Assembly (NCBI GenBank): GCA_025456225.1
Contig: JALOLB010000007.1
Coordinates: 1-51,768, forward strand
DNA length: 51,768 bases
Reading direction: 5' to 3'
Origin: Thermoanaerobaculaceae bacterium
GTDB taxonomy: Bacteria; Acidobacteriota; Thermoanaerobaculia; Thermoanaerobaculales; Thermoanaerobaculaceae
Below, piece by piece: positions 36,072-44,623 of the stretch. Position 1 is the stretch's first letter. Every line of letters begins with the position of its first letter. The notes beneath the pieces are model-generated. The model saw nothing but the letters and a program-made list of their open reading frames with translations. It searched no databases and was not told where the DNA came from. A program made the translations under genes and the position numbers.

Positions 36072-36995
36072 TCAGCTCAGCTCGATCTTCCCCGAGGTGG
36101 TCGTGATGGAGAGCCTCGGGCCGTCGCCGGACAGGCGGACTTTTGTGCCCTTTGCGTCGGCCTCACCCGGATGCTCCGAACGGATCTCGCCGCTCGAGGT
36201 GGCCAGCTCGCCGGACGGCTGGGTTCCTGGCGGCAGGATGACCCGGACGCGGCCGGAGGTGGAGGAGATGCTCACCTCGTCGCTCTTTCCCAGGCTGTCG
36301 AAACGGATTGTCACGGTCCCCGTGGAGGTGACGATGGCCACCGGCCCGAGCAGGCCCTCGGCGCGAACCTGACCGCTGGCAGTGTCGGCCCGCATGGCGC
36401 GAGCGCCGCCAGCCAGCATCACGTCGCCCGAGGAGCTGCGGGCCAGCAGCCGATCGACTGCGCGCACGGCACGCAGGAGGATGGCACCCGACGTGGTGCG
36501 TGCCTCGACCTCCGGCGCCCAGCCCAGCAGCTCGATGTCGCCCGACGCGGCACGCAGTCGGAGCGGGCTGCTGGCGCCGAACTCACCCTCGGCGCGCAGG
36601 TTTCCCGAGCTTGTCGAGAGGTCGGCGCGCACGGTCGGCGGCATCACCAGCTCGACCCGGGCGCGGGAGATGACCACTCCCTTGAACAGGTCCACGCCAC
36701 CCGGATCGGGGGCGCTGAGGCGCAGCTCCCCCTCGGAGTCCTGGAACACCGGCCGGTGTGCCTCGACCCAGGCCGCCGCCGCCGAGCCGCTGAACGCCCC
36801 GGCCACCAGCTCCACCTTGACCCGGATCTCGGCGATCTCGGCGACGCGCACCACGAGGTCGAGCGGGCCGGCGTCCACCAGCACCACCTTGCCTGCGGGC
36901 GCGGGAAAGGCCTGGGAGATCTCCTCGCGCTTCTCGGCCGCCCCGGCGGCCGTGACAACTCCAACCAACAGGACCACTGCCAGCAGCTTGTGCAT
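36072..36995 (-). CDS. Exported DUF4097-type beta-helix protein
   Basis: A 307-residue protein. A signal peptide spans about residues 1-19 (LLAVVLLVGVVTAAGA). From about residue 110 on, repeats of about 20 residues each contain a turn such as STSSGNLRAEG, RAASGDIELLG, RTTSGAILLRA, RSSSGDVMLAG, STSGRVRVILP and TTSGKIELS. This S-G-x-hydrophobic periodicity is typical of DUF4097, predicted to form a parallel beta-helix. The family's job is unknown. GGAGGG lies upstream of ATG 36995. It is read in the same direction as, and just ahead of, the giant kinase gene, and diverges from the lipoprotein gene. Confidence 0.85.
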   Translation of the reverse strand: MHKLLAVVLLVGVVTAAGAAEKREEISQAFPAPAGKVVLVDAGPLDLVVRVAEIAEIRVKVELVAGAFSGSAAAAWVEAHRPVFQDSEGELRLSAPDPGGVDLFKGVVISRARVELVMPPTVRADLSTSSGNLRAEGEFGASSPLRLRAASGDIELLGWAPEVEARTTSGAILLRAVRAVDRLLARSSSGDVMLAGGARAMRADTASGQVRAEGLLGPVAIVTSTGTVTIRFDSLGKSDEVSISSTSGRVRVILPPGTQPSGELATSSGEIRSEHPGEADAKGTKVRLSGDGPRLSITTTSGKIELS

Positions 36996-37016
36996 GCACC
37001 CTCCGCGGACGGCCTC

Positions 37017-37045
37017 ATCGTATCGGTACGCCGACCTCCAGGCAA
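37017..37045 (-). promoter_or_regulatory. Promoter of the DUF4097 gene
   Basis: On the minus strand, a TTGCCT -35 (37040-37045) and a TACGAT -10 (37017-37022) are exactly 17 bases apart, predicting a start near 37010, about 15 bases before the ATG. Confidence 0.5.
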
Positions 37046-37153
37046 GGTCCCGATCCCTCGCGTGGTGATGTGGCACACATCCCCTGGGGTTCCCCACGCC
37101 AGCCCGCTCGGAGGCGGACGCCCACGTTTTGAAAGGCGATTCGCTTGCCGTGC

Positions 37154-37182
37154 TTGACAAGCGGGTCCAAAAGGCATATAAA
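37154..37182 (+). promoter_or_regulatory. Near-consensus strong housekeeping promoter
   Basis: A perfect TTGACA -35 (37154-37159), a 17-base spacer and a TATAAA -10 (37177-37182) form the best sigma-70-type promoter in the window. Transcription should start near 37189, leaving a leader of about 200 bases before the lipoprotein ATG. The leader ends in a very purine-rich tract (about 37371-37387) that includes AAGGAG. It marks the lipoprotein as highly expressed. Confidence 0.8.
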
Positions 37183-37390
37183 ACGCGTCCCAGAGGGCGC
37201 TGAATCGCGTCACGTGGAGGTGAAGCCCGCTCGTAGAGAAGAGGAGCGCAAGTCACGCGCTCCCACCGCGCTCGGGCAACCGGTAATCCAGGCTTGGTCG
37301 TGTGGACCGGGCCTTACCAATCAGGGAAGACTGAAATCGTCGGGCATTCCGAATGAGTGCCCTCCTCAGGAAGAGGAAAAGGAGAAATCG

Positions 37391-37963
37391 ATGCGTAGGA
37401 ATCTGTTCGTGGGTGCGATGCTGTTGGTTGTGGCCGTCATGGCCGTTGGCTGCGCCAAGCCGCCGCAGCACGAGCAGGCCGAGGCCCCGAAGTACGCTGC
37501 GGGCGAGTGGGACAAGGCCCAGCAGGCGATGAACGCGGTCAATGCTGAGCTCGAGGCGCAGCAGGCCAAGTTCGCCCTGTTCCGGTCCTACACCAAGGCC
37601 AAGCAGCTCATCGTCGACGCCACCAACGCCGCCAATGCCGCCAAGGAAGCTGGCATCGCTGGCAAGGAGAAGGCGAAGAACGAGGCCCAGGCCGCCATCG
37701 ACGCCGTCAAGGCTGCCGTGACCTCCACCCAGGAGCTCCTGGCGACCCTGGAGAAGTGCCGTCGCAAGCCCAAGGACATGAAGAAGGACCTCGAGATGAT
37801 GAAGGGCAACCTGGATGGCTACGCTGCCCAGTTGACCGATCTCGACGGCAAGTTCACCCGCGAGGACTTCTTTGGCGCCAAGGCCCAGGCCGACTCCCTC
37901 AAGGGTCAGGTCGATGCCATGGCCACCGAGATGAACGCGGCCAAGACCAAGATCAAGTGCTGA
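37391..37963 (+). CDS. Small, abundant, all-helical lipoprotein (DUF4398-like, Lpp-like role proposed)
   Basis: A 190-residue protein. The signal peptide MRRNLFVGAMLLVVAVMAVG ends at lipidated Cys21. The mature part is Ala/Lys/Glu-rich and almost wholly helical, with YAAGEWDKAQQAMNAVNAEL-type heptads resembling DUF4398. Two further Cys, 123 and the C-terminal 190, could link in a disulfide. The chain ends in Lys-Cys. AAGGAG lies seven bases upstream, and a near-consensus promoter precedes it. Immediately downstream are two L,D-transpeptidases, the enzyme class that attaches Braun's lipoprotein to peptidoglycan through a C-terminal Lys. A role as an outer-membrane tether is therefore attractive, but the terminal Cys differs from the Lpp pattern. 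Lower GC at third positions also suggests expression-optimised codons. Confidence 0.85.
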   Translation: MRRNLFVGAMLLVVAVMAVGCAKPPQHEQAEAPKYAAGEWDKAQQAMNAVNAELEAQQAKFALFRSYTKAKQLIVDATNAANAAKEAGIAGKEKAKNEAQAAIDAVKAAVTSTQELLATLEKCRRKPKDMKKDLEMMKGNLDGYAAQLTDLDGKFTREDFFGAKAQADSLKGQVDAMATEMNAAKTKIKC

Positions 37964-37983
37964 ACTGTTTCTTCTGTGTTCCA

Positions 37984-38016
37984 CAACAACCGGCGGTGTC
38001 ACACCGCCGGTTGTTG
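37984..38016 (+). terminator. Strong hairpin terminator or attenuator containing the next start codon
   Basis: A perfect 15-base stem, 37984-37998 paired with 38002-38016, with a three-base loop, begins 21 bases after the lipoprotein stop and is followed by CTTTC. The U-tract is short, so termination is probably partial. The GTG proposed as start of the L,D-transpeptidase (37996-37998) is in the left arm at the loop. Confidence 0.7.
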
Positions 38017-39069
38017 CTTTCAGCCCTGGTGGTGCTGGGTGCCCTTGGCGCCGGGGCCTGCGGCGGACCCCCTCCTCGCGACGTGAGCGGTTTCCGTGCC
38101 GCCGTCGGTCGGGCGATCCGCCTGGTCCGCCCTGATGCTCCCCAGAAGGCTCGGCAGCTCGAGCGGCTGCTCGGCGATGCCGAGGTCGCCACCGCCGCCG
38201 AGGCTGCGACTCCCTGGTGGGAGGGCAGCGTCGGCAGGTCCGAGACGGCCTGGGCTCGCGCCATGCGGGCGGCCTCCCTCGCTGCTCGTGATGTCCGCTC
38301 CCTGCGCTCCGCCATGGAGACCCGGGCGGGCGGGCTGCTGCGCCAGGTGCGCAGCGAGGTGGCGCGGGCGCGGGCGGAAATTCGCGAGGCGGGGATGGGT
38401 CGCCGCGAGGCTGCGGCCATGGAGCGCGCAGCCATTCGGCTGGGAACGGCCGAGCGCCTGGTGCGGGCCGGCTCGTTCCACGGGGCGTCGGCCGAGCTCG
38501 AAGCGGCACGCGCCGACGCAGCAATCGTGCACGCCGGCTGGACGGCGCTGCACGCCCGCTTCTCCGACCCGAGTCTGCGGCGTCAGTGGCAGCAGTGGGC
38601 ATCCGAGACCATCGCGACCTCCCGCCGCAGTGGCGAGGCCGCCATCCTGATCGACAAGCTCCGCCGCCAGGTGCACCTCTATCGGGGAGGTCGTCCCGTC
38701 GCATCGTTTCCCGCCGAGCTGGGGGCCAACGGGTTACGGCGCAAGGAGCATTCCGGCGATCGGGCGACCCCCGAGGGTCGCTACCACGTGACCCAGCGCA
38801 AGGGCGGCCGCTCGACCCGCTACTACAAGGCCCTCCTGATCAACTATCCTAATGACGAGGATCGCATGCGCTTCGCCCTCGGCAAGAGCCGTGGCGTCAT
38901 TCCCACCCGGGTCGGGATCGGCAACCTCATCGAGATCCACGGTGAGGGCGGCGAGGGTCGCGACTGGACCGACGGCTGTGTCGCGCTCGCCAACCCGGAC
39001 ATGGACCGGGTGTTCGCCATGGCCGAGGTGGGAACGCCGGTCACCATCGTGGGGACCTATGAGCGGTGA
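37996..39069 (+). CDS. L,D-transpeptidase (YkuD) lipoprotein with N-terminal helical domain
   Basis: A 357-residue protein from GTG 37996. MSHRRLLLSALVVLGALGAGAC is a good lipoprotein signal ending in Cys22; later starts would destroy it. Residues about 25-215 form a long Arg/Ala/Glu-rich helical region, possibly a coiled coil. The YkuD domain (about 220-357) has KLRRQVHLYRGG, ATPEGRYHV, and the catalytic HG...DWTDGCVAL motif with His315 and Cys328. L,D-transpeptidases make 3-3 crosslinks in peptidoglycan or attach lipoproteins to it. No clear ribosome-binding site precedes the start, which is inside the hairpin, so expression may depend on readthrough. It overlaps the next gene by 11 bases. 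Confidence 0.85.
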   Translation: MSHRRLLLSALVVLGALGAGACGGPPPRDVSGFRAAVGRAIRLVRPDAPQKARQLERLLGDAEVATAAEAATPWWEGSVGRSETAWARAMRAASLAARDVRSLRSAMETRAGGLLRQVRSEVARARAEIREAGMGRREAAAMERAAIRLGTAERLVRAGSFHGASAELEAARADAAIVHAGWTALHARFSDPSLRRQWQQWASETIATSRRSGEAAILIDKLRRQVHLYRGGRPVASFPAELGANGLRRKEHSGDRATPEGRYHVTQRKGGRSTRYYKALLINYPNDEDRMRFALGKSRGVIPTRVGIGNLIEIHGEGGEGRDWTDGCVALANPDMDRVFAMAEVGTPVTIVGTYER

Positions 39070-39760
39070 GCCGGCCGTGGTCTTCGGGGTCCAGGTGGGG
39101 CAGCCCCCTCGCCGCACCTGGCTCTGGGTGACGCTCGGGGTCATTGCCCTGGTGGCCATGGCGTCGGTGGGGTGCCTGAGCGTGCTGCGCACCGGCCGTC
39201 CGCTCGTGGCGACGGCGTTCGAGATCACCACCGTGCTGCCCGGCGGCCTGGGCGAGGGCCTCGGGCTCGAGAAGCGGGCCGCGCGCGCCGAATCGGAGCT
39301 CGGCAAGCTCTCTCCCCGTGGTGCCTACATCGTCATCGACACCTACCGCAACCGGCTGCACCTGCTGGAGGGGGGCAAAGTGCTGCGCTCGGCCATCTGC
39401 TCCACCGGCACCGGTCGGGTGCTCCGCGACCCGCGCAACGGGAGAGAGTGGGTGTTCGACACCCCGCTGGGCGAGCGGGTTGTCCAGAGCAAGCGGAAAG
39501 ATCCGCCCTGGGCCAAGCCCGACTGGGCGTTCATCGAGGAGGGCTACAAGCCGCCGCCGCCCGGGTCGCCGGAGCGCTGGGACACAGTGTCCCTGGGCGA
39601 CTATGGCCTCTACATGGGAGACGGCTACATCATCCACGGCACGCTCTTCAAGAGCCTGCTGGGGCGTCGCGTGACCCACGGCTGCGTGCGGCTGGGCGAC
39701 GAGGATCTGGAGTTCGTGTACAAGCATGCGCCGATTGGCACTCGCGTCTATCTGTACTAG
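39059..39760 (+). CDS. L,D-transpeptidase (YkuD), membrane-anchored
   Basis: A 233-residue protein. A membrane anchor lies at about residues 21-42 (WLWVTLGVIALVAMASVGCL), with a Cys at its end that may be a lipobox. The YkuD domain (about 85-233) starts with AYIVIDTYRNRLHLLEGG, includes TGTGRVLRDPRNGREWVFDTPLGE and ends with the catalytic HGTLFKSLLGRRVTHGCVRL, with His207 and Cys209. The active-site pattern differs from the preceding enzyme (THGCVR against DGCVAL), so the two are distinct subfamilies, not a recent duplication. It overlaps its neighbours on both sides (11 and 35 bases), indicating one operon. Confidence 0.88.
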   Translation: MSGEPAVVFGVQVGQPPRRTWLWVTLGVIALVAMASVGCLSVLRTGRPLVATAFEITTVLPGGLGEGLGLEKRAARAESELGKLSPRGAYIVIDTYRNRLHLLEGGKVLRSAICSTGTGRVLRDPRNGREWVFDTPLGERVVQSKRKDPPWAKPDWAFIEEGYKPPPPGSPERWDTVSLGDYGLYMGDGYIIHGTLFKSLLGRRVTHGCVRLGDEDLEFVYKHAPIGTRVYLY

Positions 39761-40409
39761 CGCCGCTGCCGCGCTGGCCTGGGCTGGCAACGAGCCGCCC
39801 AGTCCTGCCTATGTCGCGTCGCGGGAGCTGGAGCTCGTGGCTGCCAGGAAGCCCCAGGTGTACCTGGTGCTGAGCCCGGAGCTGCGTGCGCTGGACGTGC
39901 GCGCCCGGGGCGTGACGCTCGACCGCATTCCGCTCGCGGGCCTTGAGCTATTGAGCCAGCAGCCAGTGCTCGGGCGCAGCCTCCCCTCCTCGCCGTCGGT
40001 TCCGGCCGTGTGGATGATCAAGGAAGGTCCCGGGGACACCGACCGGGAGATCATCGCGCCGACCGAGCTGCGCCCGATGCCGGCCGAGGACGAGGAGGAG
40101 GAGGAAGTGGCTCCCGCTCCGACCCCTGCCGGACCGACTCCGACTCCGACTCCGATTCCGGAGCCGCCCGTGTCGTACCGGGTGCAGCTCGAGAACGGCT
40201 GGGACCTCTGGATCACCGACCGGCTCCCCCGGCAGGGCTTTCTCCGGCTGGTGGGCACCGCCCTCCGGGATGGCTGGAACCGTTGGCGTGGCCGTGGTCT
40301 GGACCTGCCCCCCGCCGTGACGCTCGTCATGGCTCCCGAGGATGCCCGTCGTGTCCACCATCTTTTCAGGACCGGCACCGCCATCCTCGTCACGACTGGC
40401 ACGCCGTAG
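39726..40409 (+). CDS. Secreted protein of unknown function with Pro-Thr linker
   Basis: A 227-residue protein that I do not recognise. A signal peptide runs over about residues 1-20 (LALASICTSAAAALAWA). Residues about 25-115 form one domain (VYLVLSPELRALDVRARGVTL), followed by an acidic DEEEEE patch and a PTPTPTPIPEPP linker (about 122-146). A second domain (about 147-227) has YRVQLENGWDLWITDRLP. The gene overlaps the preceding L,D-transpeptidase by 35 bases in another frame, so it belongs to the same operon and probably acts in the same envelope process. Confidence 0.7.
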   Translation: MRRLALASICTSAAAALAWAGNEPPSPAYVASRELELVAARKPQVYLVLSPELRALDVRARGVTLDRIPLAGLELLSQQPVLGRSLPSSPSVPAVWMIKEGPGDTDREIIAPTELRPMPAEDEEEEEVAPAPTPAGPTPTPTPIPEPPVSYRVQLENGWDLWITDRLPRQGFLRLVGTALRDGWNRWRGRGLDLPPAVTLVMAPEDARRVHHLFRTGTAILVTTGTP

Positions 40410-40724
40410 CCCGTCGTTGCTCCGCCCCGGCTGGAAGCCGAGACGCCGGGAGCAGCGCGTGTGGAGAGGCCGCGAGGCGGCAAGTGGTCGGCCTTCGGGC
40501 TCCGGGGCGCCAATCTGGACGTGGGCCTGCGCCGGTCCCTGGCCTGGGTGCGTGCTGAAGGGAACGGGCGATCCCACGAGACACCCAGGTGACGTTTTTC
40601 GGGAGCAGGTGATGCGCGACGGCATCTCGGTCAGGGTCCAGGTCGAGGTCCAAGTCCAGGTCCAGGTCGCCATGGGTGCCGACCGGCGGTGGAGACGCCG
40701 TCGCCTGGTGGATTCTTCGAGCTT
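40410..40724. repeat. Convergent spacer with GTCCAG-type tandem repeats
   Basis: Between convergent genes, about 40635-40672 holds five or six near-perfect copies of a six-base unit (GTCCAG, with GTCGAG and GTCCAA variants). The rest shows nothing. It resembles the other convergent spacer near 32.2-32.4 kb. Confidence 0.5.
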
Positions 40725-43700
40725 TCAGTGGGTGCGGAGCCGGGACACCCGGTTGACCACGTCGCGAAAGCCGGGGTTGACGGTCAGCACCTCGGTGAAG
40801 TTGCCCAGCGCCTCGGCGTCGCGTCCGGCGGCCTCCTGGGCGCGGCCCAGCTCGTAGCGCAGGCCGAGCACGGTCTCGGGGCTCAGCCCGGGCGCGGTGA
40901 GACCGCGCGCGTACCACTCGGCAGCCTGCTCCGGCAGACCCTTCTCCATGTAGCACGCGGCGATCATCGACGCGCCCTCGATGAAGAGCTGCGGGCTGTG
41001 CAGGGCGAGCTGAAACTCGCCGATGGCCTCGTCCAGCAGGCCCATCTCCCGGTAGGCGAGCCCGAGATTGAAGTGGGTGTCGTAGTCCTGCTCCTGGATC
41101 TGCTCGGCCACGCCCCGCTGGAACTCGCGGAAGAGGTCCTCGATCGAGACCTCGCCACCCTTGCCGACGCCGGTGGCCTCGGCCACCAGCTCGTCCTCGG
41201 CCAGCTCCTTCTCGAGCTCTGCGGCGAGATCGAAGAACTGCTCCTCCTCCGAGAAGAGCTCGGAAGCCGTGGCCTCGCCGACCGCCTGAGGCTTCTCCTC
41301 GTCCCAGCCGCGCGACTTCAGGAGCGCGTGGCGAGAGCGGACCTCGGGGTGATCGGGGAAACCCTCGCGCAGCTTGAGCAGGAGCTTGGCGGCCTCGTCC
41401 AGCAGGCCCTGCTGGATGAAGAAGTCCAGCTCGCCGAGCTGCTCGGGGCTTGGCCCGGCCAGGATCTCCTCCACCTCGACGAGGTCGATTGGGGCCTCCA
41501 GCACCTCAACCTCCTCGGGAAGTGGCTCGGGAGGAGGCGGAGGCTGGGTCGCCGCGGGAGCAACCTCGAGGGCAGCGGCAGGCACCGGGGTCTGGGGGAG
41601 TGGCTCGAGCGCGGGGAGCTCCACGATCGGAGGCTCAACCTCCAGGGGCGCGGCCGCGGGGACCGGGGCAAGCGGTTCCCCGGACAGGGGCAGGGTGTCG
41701 GAGAGCAATGGCTCGACGACCTCGGGCGGAGGTGCGGGGGGCTCGAGGGGAGGAGCCACTGCAACCTGCTCGGTCGTTTCGGCCGACGGGGCAGCGCCCG
41801 TGCTCCTCCTGCGCGGCGGAGCAGCCGGCAACCCCAGGACGCCGAGGTCGAGCTGCACGTCCTCGGCGCGGGCCGCGGCACGCGGTCTGGCCTGGGACGC
41901 TGGTGGCGTCTGGGCGGACAGCCCCAGCATGGCTTCCAGCGCCTCCATCCTGACGGGGCGGGCGGTGGTTGTCCGGGCGGTCGTGGGGGGCCGTTTGCCA
42001 CCCATGAGGTCGTCGAGCGAGAGGCCGGAGGATCGGTCCGTCCTGGGGATGGGAGCCGGCCTGGCTGCAGCCTCCGGCGCCGCATCGAGGCTGGCCACGT
42101 CGATGCGAGGGCTCGGCCGTACCGGTGGTGGGGCGGGTGGCTCGGGGTGGGAGGAGATGGGTGCCTCGCTGAGCTGCAGGTCTCCGGGGGGCTCGGCCGC
42201 GAGCACGGTGGCGCTACCGAAGACCGGCTCGGAGGCAAGGGGAGCCGGCTCCCACGACGAGTCGAAGCGCACCTCCTCGACGATCGGGGCCGTGTCCGGG
42301 ACCGGGTGGGCCTCGTCGGTCGGTAAGGCTGCCTCGGCGAAAGACACGTCCGCAGGCTGCGGCCCGGGGGTCTCCTCGGCTGCTTCGCCTCCCAGGGAGT
42401 CCAGGAGCTGGCGTGCCGGCTCATGCCCCGGATACTGGGCGAGCAGGCGTTGCAGATGTGAGATCGCCTTGTCGACCAGACCGTACTTGGCGAAGACCTG
42501 GGCCTCGGTGAGGAGCTCGTCCGCGGGAGAGGGGGCCGCGGGAGCTGGAGTCGGGGGCTCGCCTGGAAGTTGCGCGTCAAAGCTCGACTGTGGCGCGGCG
42601 GTCACCGCCTCTGGCGCTTCCCAGACGTCCGTGTGGACCCGCGCCACCCCGGTGTCCGCCGAGCTGACCTCAGGCTCCACGTCCACGTCGATGAACTCGA
42701 CGGAGATCTCGTCCTCTGGCGGAGCCTCGGCAGGCGACGGGATGGCCTGGGGCGGTGGCACGGCCTCCATCTGCGATGGCGTCGAAGGAACGGAGGCGGC
42801 GCGCTGCGCGGCCGAGAGGCCGAGAACCTCCGCCAGCGCACCCAGACGCTTCGCGACCTCCGGATCGCTGGTGCTTCGGCGAATCAGGCGCTTGTGGATG
42901 TCGATGGCCTCGCCCTTGCGGCCCGCCCGGATGTAGGCCTCCGCCAGTGCGAGCTCGATGTTGACCACCATGTCCTGGTCGCCCAGACGCTCGAAGACAC
43001 GGTCGGCGCGGGACAGCACCTCGATGTCGGTCGGGGCGCTGCGCAGCAGCCGTTTGACGAGGGCGGCGGCCCGCGCCACGTCGCCGGCCCGCAGCAGTCG
43101 ATCCACGGCCGGGAGGAGGTGATCCTTGGCCTCCTCCGCCTCGCCGACGCGCAGCATGACGTCGCCGTAGAGCTGGATGATGTCGGTGCGCTCGCCGATC
43201 TCCGGCATGAGCTCTTCGAGGTACCCACGAGCCGAGTCCAGATCCCCGGCCTCAGCCGACGCCCTGGCCGCCGCCCGCCGCAGCTCGTACCCGCTCTTGG
43301 TCGCCTTGATGGCCTTCTTGGCGAGCTCCATGGCCGGCTGCACGCGGCCGTTGGCGAGCATCGCGTCGATGCACGGCGCCACGAAGTCGCCGTTCGTGGG
43401 TCCCAGCTCGATGGCCCGATGATAGAGCTTGATCGCCTCGTCGATCATGCTGCGACCGAGCAGGAAGCGGCCGAGGGCATCGATCTCGGTGGTGGCGGCC
43501 TGAGGGTCGCCGGCCTGAACCAGGAGATCCACGAGCTTGGCGCGGGCCTGGACGTTGGATGGCTCCAGCTCGGTGAGGCGGCGGAAGATGCGCACCGCCT
43601 GCTCGATGTTGCGGCTGCGCAGGAACCAGTCGGCCAGGGTCATGAGCTGCTGGCGTCCCTCGACGACCAGGCCCTGCTTGAAGTAGAGGTCAGCCAGACG

Positions 43701-43994
43701 CTCGTAGGTGCCGGTGCGCTGCGGATCCAGCCGGTTGACCTTCTTGAAGATGGCGATGGCCTTGAGGAAGAAGCCGTCCTGGGCGAAGTGCTCGGCGATC
43801 TGCTGGTAGACGTCGATCGCCTCGTCGATGCGGTTCACCCGCACGAGGATGTCGCCGAGGCGGTTGAGGGTGTTGGTGTCGTTGGGCGCCTGCTCGAGGG
43901 CCCGGCGATACTCCTTGATGGCAGCATCGAGCTTGCCGCGGGCCGCGAGCTTCTCGGCCTCCTGCAAGATTTGCTCGCGCTTGACCGTAGCCAT
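40725..43994 (-). CDS. Large TPR protein, last gene of the translation/SRP operon
   Basis: A 1089-residue protein. The N-terminal ~390 residues are TPR-like units (KREQILQEAEKLAARGKLDAAIKEYRRALEQAPND, then RIDEAIDVYQQIAEHFAQDGFFLKAIAIFKKVNRLDP). Long Pro/Ala/Glu-rich disordered stretches follow, separated by short TPR units (for example VFAKYGLVDKAISHLQRLLAQYPGHEPARQLL). A C-terminal TPR block (about 940-1089) includes DTHFNLGLAYREMGLLDEAIGEFQLAL. No signal peptide or membrane segment is seen, so it is a cytosolic scaffold. The start at 43994 overlaps the rnhB stop by one base; longer upstream frames run through rnhB and were rejected. The role is unknown. Confidence 0.85.
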   Translation of the reverse strand: MATVKREQILQEAEKLAARGKLDAAIKEYRRALEQAPNDTNTLNRLGDILVRVNRIDEAIDVYQQIAEHFAQDGFFLKAIAIFKKVNRLDPQRTGTYERLADLYFKQGLVVEGRQQLMTLADWFLRSRNIEQAVRIFRRLTELEPSNVQARAKLVDLLVQAGDPQAATTEIDALGRFLLGRSMIDEAIKLYHRAIELGPTNGDFVAPCIDAMLANGRVQPAMELAKKAIKATKSGYELRRAAARASAEAGDLDSARGYLEELMPEIGERTDIIQLYGDVMLRVGEAEEAKDHLLPAVDRLLRAGDVARAAALVKRLLRSAPTDIEVLSRADRVFERLGDQDMVVNIELALAEAYIRAGRKGEAIDIHKRLIRRSTSDPEVAKRLGALAEVLGLSAAQRAASVPSTPSQMEAVPPPQAIPSPAEAPPEDEISVEFIDVDVEPEVSSADTGVARVHTDVWEAPEAVTAAPQSSFDAQLPGEPPTPAPAAPSPADELLTEAQVFAKYGLVDKAISHLQRLLAQYPGHEPARQLLDSLGGEAAEETPGPQPADVSFAEAALPTDEAHPVPDTAPIVEEVRFDSSWEPAPLASEPVFGSATVLAAEPPGDLQLSEAPISSHPEPPAPPPVRPSPRIDVASLDAAPEAAARPAPIPRTDRSSGLSLDDLMGGKRPPTTARTTTARPVRMEALEAMLGLSAQTPPASQARPRAAARAEDVQLDLGVLGLPAAPPRRRSTGAAPSAETTEQVAVAPPLEPPAPPPEVVEPLLSDTLPLSGEPLAPVPAAAPLEVEPPIVELPALEPLPQTPVPAAALEVAPAATQPPPPPEPLPEEVEVLEAPIDLVEVEEILAGPSPEQLGELDFFIQQGLLDEAAKLLLKLREGFPDHPEVRSRHALLKSRGWDEEKPQAVGEATASELFSEEEQFFDLAAELEKELAEDELVAEATGVGKGGEVSIEDLFREFQRGVAEQIQEQDYDTHFNLGLAYREMGLLDEAIGEFQLALHSPQLFIEGASMIAACYMEKGLPEQAAEWYARGLTAPGLSPETVLGLRYELGRAQEAAGRDAEALGNFTEVLTVNPGFRDVVNRVSRLRTH

Positions 43995-44623
43995 CAGACG
44001 AGTTCCCGTGGTAATGCTAGCACACGCATTGGAGCAAACGTGCGCCGGTGCAGGCAGCACGGCCCTCGTCGGGCCAGCGCCTCGAGATGCTCCGGGGAGC
44101 CATAGCCGACGTTGCGCTCCCAGCCATAGGCGGGGAAACGGGCCGCCAGGTGCTGCATCAGGAGGTCCCGGGCGACCTTGGCCAGGATCGACGCGGCAGC
44201 CACGCACTGGTAGTGGCCGTCGGCCCGGGGCTCTGCGAGCCACGGGAATGGCAGTGTCCTGAGGGCGACCGCGTCGCTCATCACGAGCCCGGGCTGGGGC
44301 CACAGCGAGCACGCGGCCTGCGTCATGGCGCTGCGGGTGGCCTCGAGGATGTTGACTGCATCGATCTCCTCCGGGCCCCGGTGGACCACCGTCCACGCGA
44401 GGGCCCTGGAACGGACCAGGGGCGCCAGGCGCTGCCGCTGGCGAGGCGAGAGACGCTTGGAGTCATCGAGGCCAGCGATTGGCCTGTCGGGGTCGAGGAT
44501 CACGGCCGCGACCGTGACCGGGCCAGCCAGGGCGCCGCGCCCGGCCTCGTCGACACCGGCCACGAGGCCGTATCGATGCTGGAGCTTCTTGTCGAGAGTG
44601 CCGTCGGGTGGCGCGAGGCTCAC
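43994..44623 (-). CDS. rnhB: Ribonuclease HII
   Basis: A 209-residue enzyme that removes RNA from RNA-DNA hybrids and misincorporated ribonucleotides. The catalytic carboxylates appear in [16 protein letters not shown] (Asp25, Glu26, near residues 22-37), and in [12 protein letters not shown] (Asp, about 116). [16 protein letters not shown], the family's next conserved block, is at about 138-153. It starts four bases inside rplS (ATGA overlap) and ends overlapping the TPR gene by one base, so translation of all three is coupled. Confidence 0.95.
   Translation of the reverse strand: MSLAPPDGTLDKKLQHRYGLVAGVDEAGRGALAGPVTVAAVILDPDRPIAGLDDSKRLSPRQRQRLAPLVRSRALAWTVVHRGPEEIDAVNILEATRSAMTQAACSLWPQPGLVMSDAVALRTLPFPWLAEPRADGHYQCVAAASILAKVARDLLMQHLAARFPAYGWERNVGYGSPEHLEALARRGPCCLHRRTFAPMRVLALPRELV

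Noticed and set aside
33177-37157. A 1326-codon plus-strand frame
   Set aside because: It is antisense to the giant kinase and DUF4097 genes, which both have clear motifs; the composition shows it is a shadow.
37202-37390. An in-frame N-terminal extension of the helical lipoprotein
   Set aside because: It would bury the signal peptide and lipobox; the region is better read as the mRNA leader after the strong promoter.
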